A DNA stretch of 64,000 bases from Aliidiomarina sp047920995 (GCF_047920995.1 NZ_JBLRWZ010000003.1:1-64000); one strand, 5' to 3'. Positions 43,891 to 53,175 are shown, counted from the stretch's first letter. Numbers and translations: made by a program. Notes: generated from the letters alone by a model not told the origin.

Positions 43891-44538
43891 TTAAAACCCT
43901 TGCGGTAACACTTCCCGGTTCGTCGATTGCAGCGCATGTTGCTGCTCAACGGTTAAACCCGGTAGTAACTTACAGAAGTTCGCCAGCACTTGGTGGCCAT
44001 ACTCGCTCAGTACAGATTCCGGGTGAAACTGTACGCCAAATATCGGTAGTTCGCGATGCTCCAGTGCCATAACTTCTGCCCTCATTCCCGCATCCGCCAC
44101 CCACGCGGTAGCTTTTAAACATTCCGGCAGCGAAGATTGCTCCAGCACCAGTGAGTGATAGCGCACCACATCGAAATACTCCGGGATATCAGCAAATAGC
44201 GCGCTTGGATCATGGCGTACCCGAGAGCGCTTGCCATGCATTACTTCATGGGCACGCACTACCTTTCCGCCAAATACTTGGCCAATCGCTTGATGCCCTA
44301 AGCACACACCTAAAATAGGTAGCTCCCCAGCAAGCTGTTCAATCGCTGCTAAACAAATGCCTGCTTCATTGGGTGTACAGGGGCCCGGCGATATCACCAG
44401 AGCGGCTGGCTGCAACGCTCGAATATCAGCCACAGTTAATGCATCGTTGCGTTCTACCCGCACCTCTTGCCCCAGTTCACGAAAATAGCGCACTAGGTTA
44501 TGGGTAAACGAATCATAATTATCGAGCATTAACAGCAT
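43891..44538 (-). CDS. pabA: Glutamine amidotransferase PabA/TrpG
   Basis: 215 residues from the ATG at 44538 (MLLMLDNYDSFT). Glutaminase partner for aminodeoxychorismate (folate) or anthranilate (tryptophan) synthase. Triad: Cys in GVCLGHQ, His and Glu in GVQFHPES. The gene stands next to argD as pabA does in E. coli, but no pabB or trpE is close. The last 20 residues (VEQQHALQSTNREVLPQGF) extend past the enteric protein. The 278 bases between it and argD contain no recognisable gene. Confidence 0.93.
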   Translation of the reverse strand: MLLMLDNYDSFTHNLVRYFRELGQEVRVERNDALTVADIRALQPAALVISPGPCTPNEAGICLAAIEQLAGELPILGVCLGHQAIGQVFGGKVVRAHEVMHGKRSRVRHDPSALFADIPEYFDVVRYHSLVLEQSSLPECLKATAWVADAGMRAEVMALEHRELPIFGVQFHPESVLSEYGHQVLANFCKLLPGLTVEQQHALQSTNREVLPQGF

Positions 44539-44711
44539 TGCACAGCCTTTATTAGTAGAGTTTCTATTGCGCCGCAATTATAGCATTAGCTTCCTTTCGT
44601 AAAGAAACCCTTAATTTCGCTACCTATTAACATAACCTTTAACCCCCGTTACCAGTGCGTTACAGCCCGATAGCTCATGTTAATTTTCAACACTAGAGGT
44701 AACTCAAGGAA

Positions 44712-44801
44712 ATGAACAACATTATGAAGATGAAATATATCGCTATTGCAACCATTACAGCTTTTGATGGCTTTGCTGTGGGTTTAAACTTCCGCTTCTA
44801 A
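44712..44801 (+). CDS. Small 29-aa ORF, possible outer-membrane protein remnant
   Basis: Starts behind AAGGA and ends before a strong terminator, so it has the layout of a whole gene. The peptide has a signal-like N-terminus (MKMKYIAIATITA) joined to FAVGLNFRF, which resembles the last beta strand of porin-type proteins, ending in aromatic Phe. One reading is an OMP gene that lost its middle by an in-frame deletion. It may also be a real small peptide. Confidence 0.45.
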   Translation: MNNIMKMKYIAIATITAFDGFAVGLNFRF

Positions 44802-44828
44802 GCACATTTGCATGCAAGTTCTAACCGT

Positions 44829-44862
44829 AAAGAGCTAGCCACACTGTGGTTAGCTCTTTTTT
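44829..44862 (+). terminator. Terminator after the 29-aa ORF
   Basis: A 14-bp stem with one GU pair (44829-44842 with 44846-44859), 3-base loop, then Ts to 44862. It is oriented for the small ORF. Confidence 0.85.
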
Positions 44863-44885
44863 CACTTCGATAACCAAATCCCACT

Positions 44886-46349
44886 TCAATAACCTACTAA
44901 AACTGCAATAGCTAATAGTAAAACGCACAACACAATATAAATACCAACGAGTGGCAGAACAAATTTAGCCCATGTTGCCCAAGGTACTTGAGCAGTAGCC
45001 AAATAGGCCAATAACGTGCCTGAAGTAGGGGTGAAAATTGTGGATATGCCATTACCAAACAAAAACGCCAAAACCGTGGTATTAGGTGTTAACCCAACCA
45101 ATTGACCAATAGGGCCAAGTATCGGCATGCTCACAGCCGCTTGGCCTGAAGTTGATGGAATAAGAAAATCGAGGAGCAATTGCGAAACAAACATCCCTTG
45201 CACCGCCAATAACGGGTTATCTTCACCCACAATGCTGGTTAGCCGAAAAATAACGGTATCTAGAATTTGCCCATTTTGCAGCGTTACTGCAATTGCGAAC
45301 GCTACGCCAATTAAAATTGCAGCTAACAGTATTTTCCGCATCCCCTCCACGAACGCATCGGCAGCCCCACTTGCACCCAAACCACTAATGCTTGCTAGCA
45401 CTACCGCTAAACCAATATAAAATGCGGTAAGCTGCTGATTACGCCACCCCCAGGTGGTAGACGCATACACCAACAAACCTATGCCTGCGCATAATACTAA
45501 AAGCATGAGCGCATGCCGAAAGCTTAGTTTGGAGGTATCGAATTCGATAACAGCATCCGGATCAAAGCCAGAGCGTTTAATCATTACCATCATGAAAATA
45601 ATACCCACAATAGTAAATACGAAAAATGCAACTAATCGCATACTAATGCCGCTAAATACCGGAACATCAACCAATGGTTGCGCAACAGTAAGCGCCACAG
45701 GGTTGGTAACAGAAGCGAGAAAACCAGCTTTCACTGATATCGTAAGGATAGCCAAACCCATTAAATTCGACATCCCCAAACGCCGGGCCATTTCCACCAT
45801 GAGCGGAATAATCAGCAGATATTCGGAAGCTAGGCCAAGAAAAGTGCTCCCCGCAGCAAATACAAACATCAATGTTGGCACTAGCACATAAACATTGCCA
45901 CGCAGAGCGCCCAATAAGCGTTCTAGCCCAGCGGTAACGGCGCCTGCTTTGGTTAAAATACCAAACATGCCACCGATAATTAACACCATAAAAATAAGGT
46001 TCGCACCACGCTCTAAACCAAGTGGGATAGCCATCGCAATTTGAATTATGCTTACCGGTTGTGCTACATCAGCACTATCACTCACTCGCCAAAGGTTGCT
46101 AATCGAGCGGTCTTTTTCAACACTTTGAAAAGAACCAGGCACCACTAAATTACCATCGCGGGCAAATTCTCCCGAACCAACCCAATACGTAAGCGCCGCA
46201 GCGAGTAGTAGTATACTCATCAAAATGATAATCGGGTTACTGCCCTTGCGCTCAACTTTCAGAGCCGTATTATTAAAAGAGTTCTTTTGCGCAGGTAACT
46301 TTGCACTAATTTTCTCTTTCTTATCACCGCCATCCAGCTCTTTCTTCAT
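44886..46349 (-). CDS. YfcC-family inner-membrane transporter
   Basis: 487 residues. A polar N-terminal extension (1-35, Lys-rich) then about 12 membrane helices; sequence relatives are the YfcC/DcuC-like carriers of the ion transporter superfamily, some of which carry dicarboxylates or basic amino acids. Its ribosome site AGAGG overlaps the end of the formylglutamate amidohydrolase gene (8 bases between the coding regions), so the two are translated together. Likely cargo is the substrate or product of that enzyme; this is inference. Confidence 0.85.
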   Translation of the reverse strand: MKKELDGGDKKEKISAKLPAQKNSFNNTALKVERKGSNPIIILMSILLLAAALTYWVGSGEFARDGNLVVPGSFQSVEKDRSISNLWRVSDSADVAQPVSIIQIAMAIPLGLERGANLIFMVLIIGGMFGILTKAGAVTAGLERLLGALRGNVYVLVPTLMFVFAAGSTFLGLASEYLLIIPLMVEMARRLGMSNLMGLAILTISVKAGFLASVTNPVALTVAQPLVDVPVFSGISMRLVAFFVFTIVGIIFMMVMIKRSGFDPDAVIEFDTSKLSFRHALMLLVLCAGIGLLVYASTTWGWRNQQLTAFYIGLAVVLASISGLGASGAADAFVEGMRKILLAAILIGVAFAIAVTLQNGQILDTVIFRLTSIVGEDNPLLAVQGMFVSQLLLDFLIPSTSGQAAVSMPILGPIGQLVGLTPNTTVLAFLFGNGISTIFTPTSGTLLAYLATAQVPWATWAKFVLPLVGIYIVLCVLLLAIAVLVGY

Positions 46350-46357
46350 TGCAACCT

Positions 46358-47206
46358 CTAAAGTTGTGCATTTACATATTGCGCAATGCGCTCAGAGACA
46401 ATCTTTAAATCAGCTTGAAACTCTGAAAACTTCGAGTTTTTAGTGAAAGCCGATTCGTTCATATATAAAGCCCGGTTAATTTCAATCTGCAGGCTGTGTC
46501 TATTTAAGGCTGGTTTTCCATAAGCTCGAACACAATATCCCCCTTTATAAGGGTAGTTTATGGCAACTTTATAACCTAAATCCTTAAATGCAGTGGCGAT
46601 ATATGCTGTGAACTCAGGATTTGCAGAAGCGCCATTAACATCACCCAAAACAATGTCGGGCCTAGCCGCGCCTGCGTCTATATTCATAGCATTACCTTGC
46701 GATTTCATGGAATGACAATCAATGTGCCATACCCCCCCGAAACTAGCAGCGAAATAATCTAATAATTCACGTAAACACTCGTGATAAGGGCGATGATATC
46801 GTTCAATACGCATCATTACCTCGTTTACGGGCAGGGGGTTGGCATACATAGGTTTGCCTGGAAGTGCAAAACGACGCAGCAAACCCATACCGCGCTCAGA
46901 ATACTCGGTACTTTCGATAGCATAGGGCCATTCACCATCTAGCAACCTTATATCAATATCCGTTTCGGCACGATTCGGATCGATATACATGCGCGAAAAC
47001 TGAGCTGCAATCATTGTTGCACCTAGATCTACCGCAGGCCGCCACAACTCATCAACATATGCATCCCAGCCGGTTTTAAGTTCCGTTTCGCTGGCGAGTG
47101 TGGGAAAGGTGTTTGGAAAATGCGAACTGCTATGAGGTGAATCAAACACTAAAGGCAGAAGCCCTGTTGTATTTTGCAGTAACTGAAAGCTCTCCAGGTT
47201 GGTCAT
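46358..47206 (-). CDS. N-formylglutamate amidohydrolase-family protein
   Basis: 282 residues from the ATG at 47206 behind GAGGAAA. It resembles HutG-type N-formylglutamate deformylases (PLVFDSPHSSSHFPNTF near the start; HIDCHSMKSQG at about 157-167 with probable metal-binding His/Asp/His; QIEINRALYMNE near the end). HutG gives glutamate and formate in histidine catabolism. No hutH, hutU or hutI is nearby; it lies between a TonB-dependent receptor and a transporter. Confidence 0.88.
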   Translation of the reverse strand: MTNLESFQLLQNTTGLLPLVFDSPHSSSHFPNTFPTLASETELKTGWDAYVDELWRPAVDLGATMIAAQFSRMYIDPNRAETDIDIRLLDGEWPYAIESTEYSERGMGLLRRFALPGKPMYANPLPVNEVMMRIERYHRPYHECLRELLDYFAASFGGVWHIDCHSMKSQGNAMNIDAGAARPDIVLGDVNGASANPEFTAYIATAFKDLGYKVAINYPYKGGYCVRAYGKPALNRHSLQIEINRALYMNESAFTKNSKFSEFQADLKIVSERIAQYVNAQL

Positions 47207-47241
47207 GAGATTTCCTCGATATAACAAAAAAGGGAAAGCAA

Positions 47242-47271
47242 AGGGAGCAGAACCGAATGGTTCTGCTCCCT
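47242..47271 (-). terminator. Intergenic hairpin between receptor and amidohydrolase genes
   Basis: A 13-bp perfect stem (47242-47254 with 47259-47271) and a 4-base loop; on the minus strand a pyrimidine-rich stretch with TTTTTT about ten bases further follows. It probably ends most receptor transcripts and lets some through to the enzyme and transporter genes. Confidence 0.7.
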
Positions 47272-47282
47272 ATTCCAGACAA

Positions 47283-50003
47283 TTAGAAGTTATACACTAA
47301 CTGAACATAACTAAATCGGCCTACTGGGTTATAGGTATTAATATCGAAGTTGATATTAATGTTAACCCGAGAAACTGGAGGTTGCTTATCAGTGATATTG
47401 TTCATACCAACCCGAGCAGTTAAACCATTCGAGAAATCATAAGCTACCGCAGCATTGTGATAAAACACTGAGCCAATTTTGCGATCTTCACCTTGGAATG
47501 TTTCCTTGCTATCACCAATATGGCGCCAGCTATAGTTGGCGTACCAAGCATCTCGGCGCCATTGCACGTTCAAGTTACTACGCCATTCAGGGTAAGCTTC
47601 TCTTGAAAAAGCGCGGCCAGTGCGATCATCAACCACCGAAGAGCCATCCGCTAAAGTAGACACCTCTTTAAACTCTTCAAGCTTAGAAACGCTTAACATT
47701 ACATCCCAGTTACCTAAATCAGTATCAAAGTTATAACGCCCTACCGCGTCAATACCTTTTACCGAGGTGCTGTTAAGATTTACCGGACCATCAATAATAT
47801 TGATAATTTCACCACTGTTATTACGTGTGATTACACCACAATTACGCCCTGTATTAGCACATAGGTTAACTAGGTTTTGCGCACCAAAGGTGCTTATAGT
47901 GTCGTCGATTTGAATATCAAAGTAATCGAGAGTAAAACTGAAGCCACTCAGAGCTTGAGGGGTGTATACCAAACCAACAGAAACGTTCTCCGATGTTTCA
48001 GGTTGCAGATCATTGTTACCACCTACTGTTGCAGGCACTTGTGTTTCACCTTGCACATAATCGTTAGGAACTCCCGAACATCCCGGCAAATTAGCGCCAC
48101 CTGAACATGGGTCTGCTACTGGTGCAAAGGTTGAACGCTGCCCTTCAAATAATTCAAGAACCGAAGGAGCGCGGAAACCTTCAGCAAAAGTACCACGGAA
48201 CATAACATCATCATTTACTCGCCAGCTAAGGCCAAATTTAGTGTTGAAGGTACTACCAAAGGTGCTGTAATCAGAGAAACGGCCAGCAGCTGTAAGTTCG
48301 AGCATATCGATACCAGCGCGATCAGCTAACAGCGGTATACTGAATTCAGCATAGGCTTCGTATAAATCATAATCACCACGTGTTCCAGTTCGCGGGGCAG
48401 AAGATGTGCGGCGATCACCCGATACTACTTGCGGTTCGCTACTGATGAAACTGTCGGGTGTATCAATACCTTCTTCCTTTCGGTATTCAATACCCGCTGC
48501 CATCTGTAAATCACCGGCTGGCAACTCAGTAATAAAACCACTCACATTGAAATTCGCATTGGTTTGCCGCGATTCATTGGTATCTCTACCAGTAAAACGA
48601 ATGTAATCTGCCATTGCTGGCGTTAAATCATTAAAGATATTTACTGGCACACAACCGGCCGCTGCAGCAACATTACCAACACCTGTGGTATCGCAAGCAC
48701 GTAAACCTAGCGCCAAATTATCTAAATTAATTTGATTGTTCGAAACAAACTCGGCACGATTGCGCGCATAAGAAACAAATGCATCCCAATCCCAGTTAGC
48801 ATTTATATAGCCATCAAAAGACACACCAATGCGTGATGTATCAACTGTTTGTGCGTTCACTCGCGGGCCAAGCTCATCAAAATAGTTATCGATACGGAAG
48901 CCACTACCGCCAAGCTCAACGCCAAATGGATTTACATCAGGATTATTGGGAATAAACATTCCCCGAGTAGCAAAAATAGCGGGAGGGGCCGGCGAGAACT
49001 GTTGGTCTGATTCACGGCGGTTAAATAACGCTTCTAAGCGAACATTTACCTTATCAAGTGGCATTAAGTACTGGGCAAAAACAGAGGTGCGTGTTGAAGG
49101 GCCCATTACATAGTTATTGTCCCAGCGGTTGTATCGATCGTTAGCCGTAATTTGTCGCCAACTATCAGGGTTCATACCATCGGAACCTGGGTTTCTGGTA
49201 ATACCACCCGAGGTATCAAAATCATATAAATCTTGTAATTGTGGTGCTCTAATAATGCCCTCAGTAGTACCAAACGAGAGCCCGTTAAGTGGAACGGCTG
49301 TTAGAGAGCGATCTTGCGAAAAAATAGGTTTTTGGTCCGCGTAACTAAAAGCCACCATAAAATTATTGTTGCCGAAATCTTGGCCGTGAAGAACATCAAC
49401 ATTTACCGATTCACGATCACCTCTGGAACTTTCTCCATAGAAAGCTTTTACCTGCGTACCCACATAATCTCGATGGGTATACATATTCACTACACCGGCT
49501 ATTGCATCGGCGCCATAAATCGCAGTAGCCCCGTCTTGCAACACTTCCACTCGATTAATCATAATGGAGGGGATCGTGTTTAAATCAACAAAATCTCGGA
49601 ATCCGCGTGTACCAGCGCCATTCACCCAACGTTGGCCATTCACCAACACTAATGAACGATTTTCGCCTAGATTTCTTAAATTCAAACTAGAAGCACCGTG
49701 GCTAGTTCCTGCAGTGCCGTTACTGTTTAAGCTCGCACCAACGGAAGGGAGCTCTTGTAAAATCTCACCAAGGCTCAATGCACCTCGAATATTAAGTGCT
49801 TCTTCGTCAATTACCTGTACGGGAGAATTTGATTGATCAGCTCGGGCAATTCGCGAGCCTGTAATGGCGATCGTTTCAATGCGCTCGTTTTCTTCCGCAG
49901 CTTCTGCTTCTTGGGCATGTAATACCGGAGAAGCCGACATAGCCCCCAGAATTGCAAAAACCGATATCGCTACTGTGCTGAACTGGAATTGTGGCGTTTT
50001 CAT
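47283..50003 (-). CDS. TonB-dependent outer-membrane receptor
   Basis: 906 residues from the ATG at 50003 (GAGG 8 bases upstream; an in-frame ATG at 50015 is possible). Signal peptide to about residue 31 (VLHAQ), TonB-box candidate ETIAITGSRI, plug domain (about 50-165, VLQDGATAIYGADAIAGVVN) and a 22-strand beta barrel ending VQLVYNF with aromatic Phe. Large receptors of this type in Alteromonadales take up peptides or sugars rather than siderophores. Context suggests an N-formyl amino acid or peptide. Confidence 0.93.
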   Translation of the reverse strand: MKTPQFQFSTVAISVFAILGAMSASPVLHAQEAEAAEENERIETIAITGSRIARADQSNSPVQVIDEEALNIRGALSLGEILQELPSVGASLNSNGTAGTSHGASSLNLRNLGENRSLVLVNGQRWVNGAGTRGFRDFVDLNTIPSIMINRVEVLQDGATAIYGADAIAGVVNMYTHRDYVGTQVKAFYGESSRGDRESVNVDVLHGQDFGNNNFMVAFSYADQKPIFSQDRSLTAVPLNGLSFGTTEGIIRAPQLQDLYDFDTSGGITRNPGSDGMNPDSWRQITANDRYNRWDNNYVMGPSTRTSVFAQYLMPLDKVNVRLEALFNRRESDQQFSPAPPAIFATRGMFIPNNPDVNPFGVELGGSGFRIDNYFDELGPRVNAQTVDTSRIGVSFDGYINANWDWDAFVSYARNRAEFVSNNQINLDNLALGLRACDTTGVGNVAAAAGCVPVNIFNDLTPAMADYIRFTGRDTNESRQTNANFNVSGFITELPAGDLQMAAGIEYRKEEGIDTPDSFISSEPQVVSGDRRTSSAPRTGTRGDYDLYEAYAEFSIPLLADRAGIDMLELTAAGRFSDYSTFGSTFNTKFGLSWRVNDDVMFRGTFAEGFRAPSVLELFEGQRSTFAPVADPCSGGANLPGCSGVPNDYVQGETQVPATVGGNNDLQPETSENVSVGLVYTPQALSGFSFTLDYFDIQIDDTISTFGAQNLVNLCANTGRNCGVITRNNSGEIINIIDGPVNLNSTSVKGIDAVGRYNFDTDLGNWDVMLSVSKLEEFKEVSTLADGSSVVDDRTGRAFSREAYPEWRSNLNVQWRRDAWYANYSWRHIGDSKETFQGEDRKIGSVFYHNAAVAYDFSNGLTARVGMNNITDKQPPVSRVNININFDINTYNPVGRFSYVQLVYNF

Positions 50004-50104
50004 AATTAGCCTCATCTTGTTTTCATCAGTGTTGTTAGAATTTTGTAGTTCGAGGTGAAAATTAGCAGCGAAAATTCACCCATGCAATATTATGCATTCA
50101 TAGT

Positions 50105-50135
50105 ATCATGGTATAACATTATGTTATGGGATGAT
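50105..50135. promoter_or_regulatory. 31-bp dyad operator in the LysR/receptor gap
   Basis: Centre at 50120: perfect ATAACAT-T-ATGTTAT core (50113-50127) with outer arms ATCAT (50105-50109) and ATGAT (50131-50135) in register; three mismatched bases between on each side. It carries the T-N11-A layout of LysR sites and lies midway between the divergent genes. Confidence 0.7.
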
Positions 50136-50170
50136 GGTATTCTTAACGTTCATATCATGGGAGCCACCAT

Positions 50171-51055
50171 ATGAGCAGCCAACCAAGTTTACGTGCCTTA
50201 GAAGCTTTTTATTCTGTATTAGAAACAGGCTCTGCTACCGCAGCAGCGAACAGATTAGGTACTACCCAACCTGCTATTTCACGTTTAATATCAGCATTTG
50301 AAAACTATGTTGGTTTTCAATTATTTTATCGCGAACATAGCCGCTTAGTACCCACTGATGAAGCCATCGCCATGCGAAAAGATGTGGAACTTGCGCTCTC
50401 TAGCGTAGAACGTCTTGGCGCCCTAGCTTCAAATTTATTTAATTCAAATGCGGGGTCATTAAAAATAGTAGCTCCCGTGAGCTTTCTCTCGGGCCCACTA
50501 GCAGATGTAGTTGCCGATTTTATGCGCCTGCACCCTAACGTGCGAGTTAGCTTAGATTCCCGAAGTCCAGATTCTGCCCGAGAATTAGTAGCGCGGCGAA
50601 CGGTAGATTGCGGATTCATTCAGTTACCTGAAGTTCACCCTGGGTTAACCGCAGAACCCATATTAAAAGGGCACATGGTATGCGTAATGGCACCCAACCA
50701 TCCGTTAGCAAAGAAGAAGTTACTGAAACCCGAAGATCTGCGCAGCGAATCGCTAATTTTACTTGGAAAAGGGCGATATTCTCGCGGCCAAATCGAAAAT
50801 TCGTTTCGTGCAGAAGGGATTCCCATTAAAGTAAAAATAGAAACGCATACTGTAGCTACAGCATGCGCTTTTGCAAAACGAGGATTGGGTATTGCAATTG
50901 TAAATGGATTACTGGCAGGTCAATTCGCCAACCACGCGGTGATATGTAACTTTAGCCCACGCATTTCTGTTGAATACGGGTTTATTACTTCAGCTCATAC
51001 ACCGATGAGTAGGCTTACCGAGGCGTTTTATAAGCATTGCCTCGATAAGCTTTAG
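50171..51055 (+). CDS. LysR-family transcriptional regulator
   Basis: 294 residues. N-terminal winged helix-turn-helix (about 5-64: ATAAANRLGTTQPAISRLISAFE) and C-terminal effector-binding domain (about 90-290). It is divergent from the TonB receptor gene, with a 31-bp dyad site in the gap, so it probably controls receptor, amidohydrolase and transporter and itself. The co-inducer is unknown. Confidence 0.93.
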   Translation: MSSQPSLRALEAFYSVLETGSATAAANRLGTTQPAISRLISAFENYVGFQLFYREHSRLVPTDEAIAMRKDVELALSSVERLGALASNLFNSNAGSLKIVAPVSFLSGPLADVVADFMRLHPNVRVSLDSRSPDSARELVARRTVDCGFIQLPEVHPGLTAEPILKGHMVCVMAPNHPLAKKKLLKPEDLRSESLILLGKGRYSRGQIENSFRAEGIPIKVKIETHTVATACAFAKRGLGIAIVNGLLAGQFANHAVICNFSPRISVEYGFITSAHTPMSRLTEAFYKHCLDKL

Positions 51056-51063
51056 CAACCTTA

Positions 51064-51927
51064 TTATTGTTTATTAGCTTCAATAAATGGTACCGCAGAG
51101 TTTGGTAGCATGGTGGTTGGTAACTTGCCATCCCACTGTTCCGCTTTTACCAATTCAACTAATAATGGGTTGTTGGCAAGCGCGGCGGCACGCTCCCGAA
51201 TGGCTTCCGCTTCAGCGTTACCCCGTAAACGAATGCCGTCGGCTTCCGCTTGTGCTTGCGCACGCACCCGATCGGCCTCAGCAGCAGCGCGCGTACGCAC
51301 AATATCGGCCTCAACACGCTCGCGCTCTAAGTTTTGCCGCTCACGCTCAACCGCAACTTCGGCGAGCATACGCTGCTCAACACTCTCTTCGTATGCCGCG
51401 CTGAAAGAAACATCTTCCACCTGCACGCCCAAAATGATCACTGGGCCCGTTACTGAATTTTGCACCGCGCTTGCCATCTCTGCATTCAACCGGCCACGCT
51501 CGCGAATAGAGGTTGCTGCATTGAACTGGCCTAACACGGTTTTCGCTTCTTCTAATACAATCCGTGTTACTTGGCGATCGATCAATGCCTGGCGGGTACC
51601 AAAATTACGATACACTTCATCTACTCGGCTACTATCAATTTGATAGCGCACAGAAATATTCATTACAGCGGGTTGCTGATCGTTACTATAGGCTTCCATA
51701 CGCTGATACATTTCCACTTGCTCTTGCGTTGAAATCTTCCGTACCGCATCTACCAATGGAATTTTAAAGTGCAGGCCCGGCTCAGAAACCGAAACAACGC
51801 TACCGTAACGCACCACAACACCGCGCTCACCTTCATCTACAGTGTAAAAGCTGCCTACCGAAAGTAACAAAATGAAAACACCCACAATTATGCTTACCAC
51901 AACACTTACATTCTTTTTCGCCGACAT
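51064..51927 (-). CDS. SPFH/prohibitin-domain membrane protein
   Basis: 287 residues. An N-terminal membrane helix (about 8-28), SPFH domain (about 30-190; VDEGERGVVVRYG), then an Ala/Glu/Arg-rich coiled coil (about 195-260). Relatives (HflC, prohibitins) form large rings on the membrane and modulate FtsH-type proteases. No hflK partner is nearby. Its start codon directly follows the stop codon of a 36-residue membrane peptide (51928-52038). Confidence 0.92.
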   Translation of the reverse strand: MSAKKNVSVVVSIIVGVFILLLSVGSFYTVDEGERGVVVRYGSVVSVSEPGLHFKIPLVDAVRKISTQEQVEMYQRMEAYSNDQQPAVMNISVRYQIDSSRVDEVYRNFGTRQALIDRQVTRIVLEEAKTVLGQFNAATSIRERGRLNAEMASAVQNSVTGPVIILGVQVEDVSFSAAYEESVEQRMLAEVAVERERQNLERERVEADIVRTRAAAEADRVRAQAQAEADGIRLRGNAEAEAIRERAAALANNPLLVELVKAEQWDGKLPTTMLPNSAVPFIEANKQ

Positions 51928-52038
51928 TTATTTAATTCCCTTATTTTTATTTCCAATAATTTCTACTGCTTTAATAACCCCTAAAACTACGAGTATTAGC
52001 ACTACGGCTAGCCCAATCAGTGATAATCCAAAACCCAT
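51928..52038 (-). CDS. 36-aa small membrane protein coupled to the SPFH gene
   Basis: ATG at 52038 behind GGAGAA; 36 codons; the stop TAA at 51928-51930 is directly followed by the ATG of the SPFH gene. The peptide has one membrane helix (SLIGLAVVLILVVLGVIKAVEII) and a basic tail (GNKNKGIK). Own ribosome site, hydrophobic helix and exact abutment suggest a real, coupled gene and a small partner of the SPFH protein. I know no family for it. Confidence 0.75.
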   Translation of the reverse strand: MGFGLSLIGLAVVLILVVLGVIKAVEIIGNKNKGIK

Positions 52039-52122
52039 ACTATTCTCCGTTGTAATTGTTATCAGCGGTTTTCCTTGCACCCATTATGGTTTGCATTTTA
52101 CGCGAAACTCAACTTTTAAAAC

Positions 52123-53127
52123 CTACCGTGATAGCACAAACCCTACTGCATCATATACCCGGCGAACGGTATCCGCAGCTACTTCACGGGCTTTTGCCGC
52201 ACCTTTCGCCAGCACCGCATTCATCATGGCTTCATCGCTACGGATTGCATGGAAACGCTCTTGCATAGGCTCTAAGAACGCTACCACTGCATCTGCCACA
52301 TCACCTTTCAAGTGGCCATACATTTTGCCTTCGTATTCTGGCACAAGTTCATCAATACTGCGCCCAGTGGCGCCTGATAACAATGTGAGTAAGTTAGAAA
52401 CGCCTGGCTTCTCTTCTGGATTAAAGTAAATGCGAGCAAGCTCATCAGAATCGGTTACTGCGCGCTTTATTTTCTTCGCAATTTTCTTTGGTTCTTCCAA
52501 CAAACCAATATAGTTATTGGCGTTATCATCAGATTTCGACATCTTTTTGGTTGGGTCTTGCAGGCTCATAATGCGCGCGCCGTGCTGGGGAATAAAAGGC
52601 TCAGGCACTTTAAACACATCGCCATAAATATTATTGAAACGGGTGGCAATATCGCGCGCTAATTCAAGGTGCTGCTTTTGATCGTTACCTACGGGCACTT
52701 CATGCGCGTTGTACAGCAAAATATCGGCGGCCATCAGCACTGGGTAGGTAAACAAACCTGCGTTCATGTTCGATTCTTGCTTCTGTGATTTATCTTTGTA
52801 CTGGGTCATGCGGTTCAGCTCGCCCATTTGCGTGTAGCAATTCAAAATCCATGCAAGCTGGGAATGCTCTGGTACATGCGATTGTAAGAACAGGGTGCTG
52901 CGCTCGGGGTTTAAACCACATGCCATATACAAAGCAAGGCCATCAAGGGTTGCGTTACGCAATGCGTGCGGATCTTGGCGCACGGTAATGGCATGTAAAT
53001 CAACCAGCATAAAGTGGCAATTGTGGCTATCTTGCATACTCACCCACTGCCGCAATGCTCCCATGTAATTACCAATGGTTAATTGTCCAGAAGGCTGGCA
53101 TCCACTTAATACAACTGGCTTTAACAT
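52123..53127 (-). CDS. trpS: Tryptophanyl-tRNA synthetase
   Basis: 334 residues, as in E. coli (334). Class I synthetase: the HIGH-like site TIGNY follows QPSGQL (about 11-21), and KMSKS is present as KKMSKSDDN (about 193-201). It normally follows rpe-gph; here gph is missing and only 138 bases separate rpe from trpS, with operator-like repeats in the gap. Confidence 0.98.
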   Translation of the reverse strand: MLKPVVLSGCQPSGQLTIGNYMGALRQWVSMQDSHNCHFMLVDLHAITVRQDPHALRNATLDGLALYMACGLNPERSTLFLQSHVPEHSQLAWILNCYTQMGELNRMTQYKDKSQKQESNMNAGLFTYPVLMAADILLYNAHEVPVGNDQKQHLELARDIATRFNNIYGDVFKVPEPFIPQHGARIMSLQDPTKKMSKSDDNANNYIGLLEEPKKIAKKIKRAVTDSDELARIYFNPEEKPGVSNLLTLLSGATGRSIDELVPEYEGKMYGHLKGDVADAVVAFLEPMQERFHAIRSDEAMMNAVLAKGAAKAREVAADTVRRVYDAVGFVLSR

Positions 53128-53175
53128 TATATTTTTACCTATTTATTGTTCGCTCTGGTGAAATTCTCGTTATAA

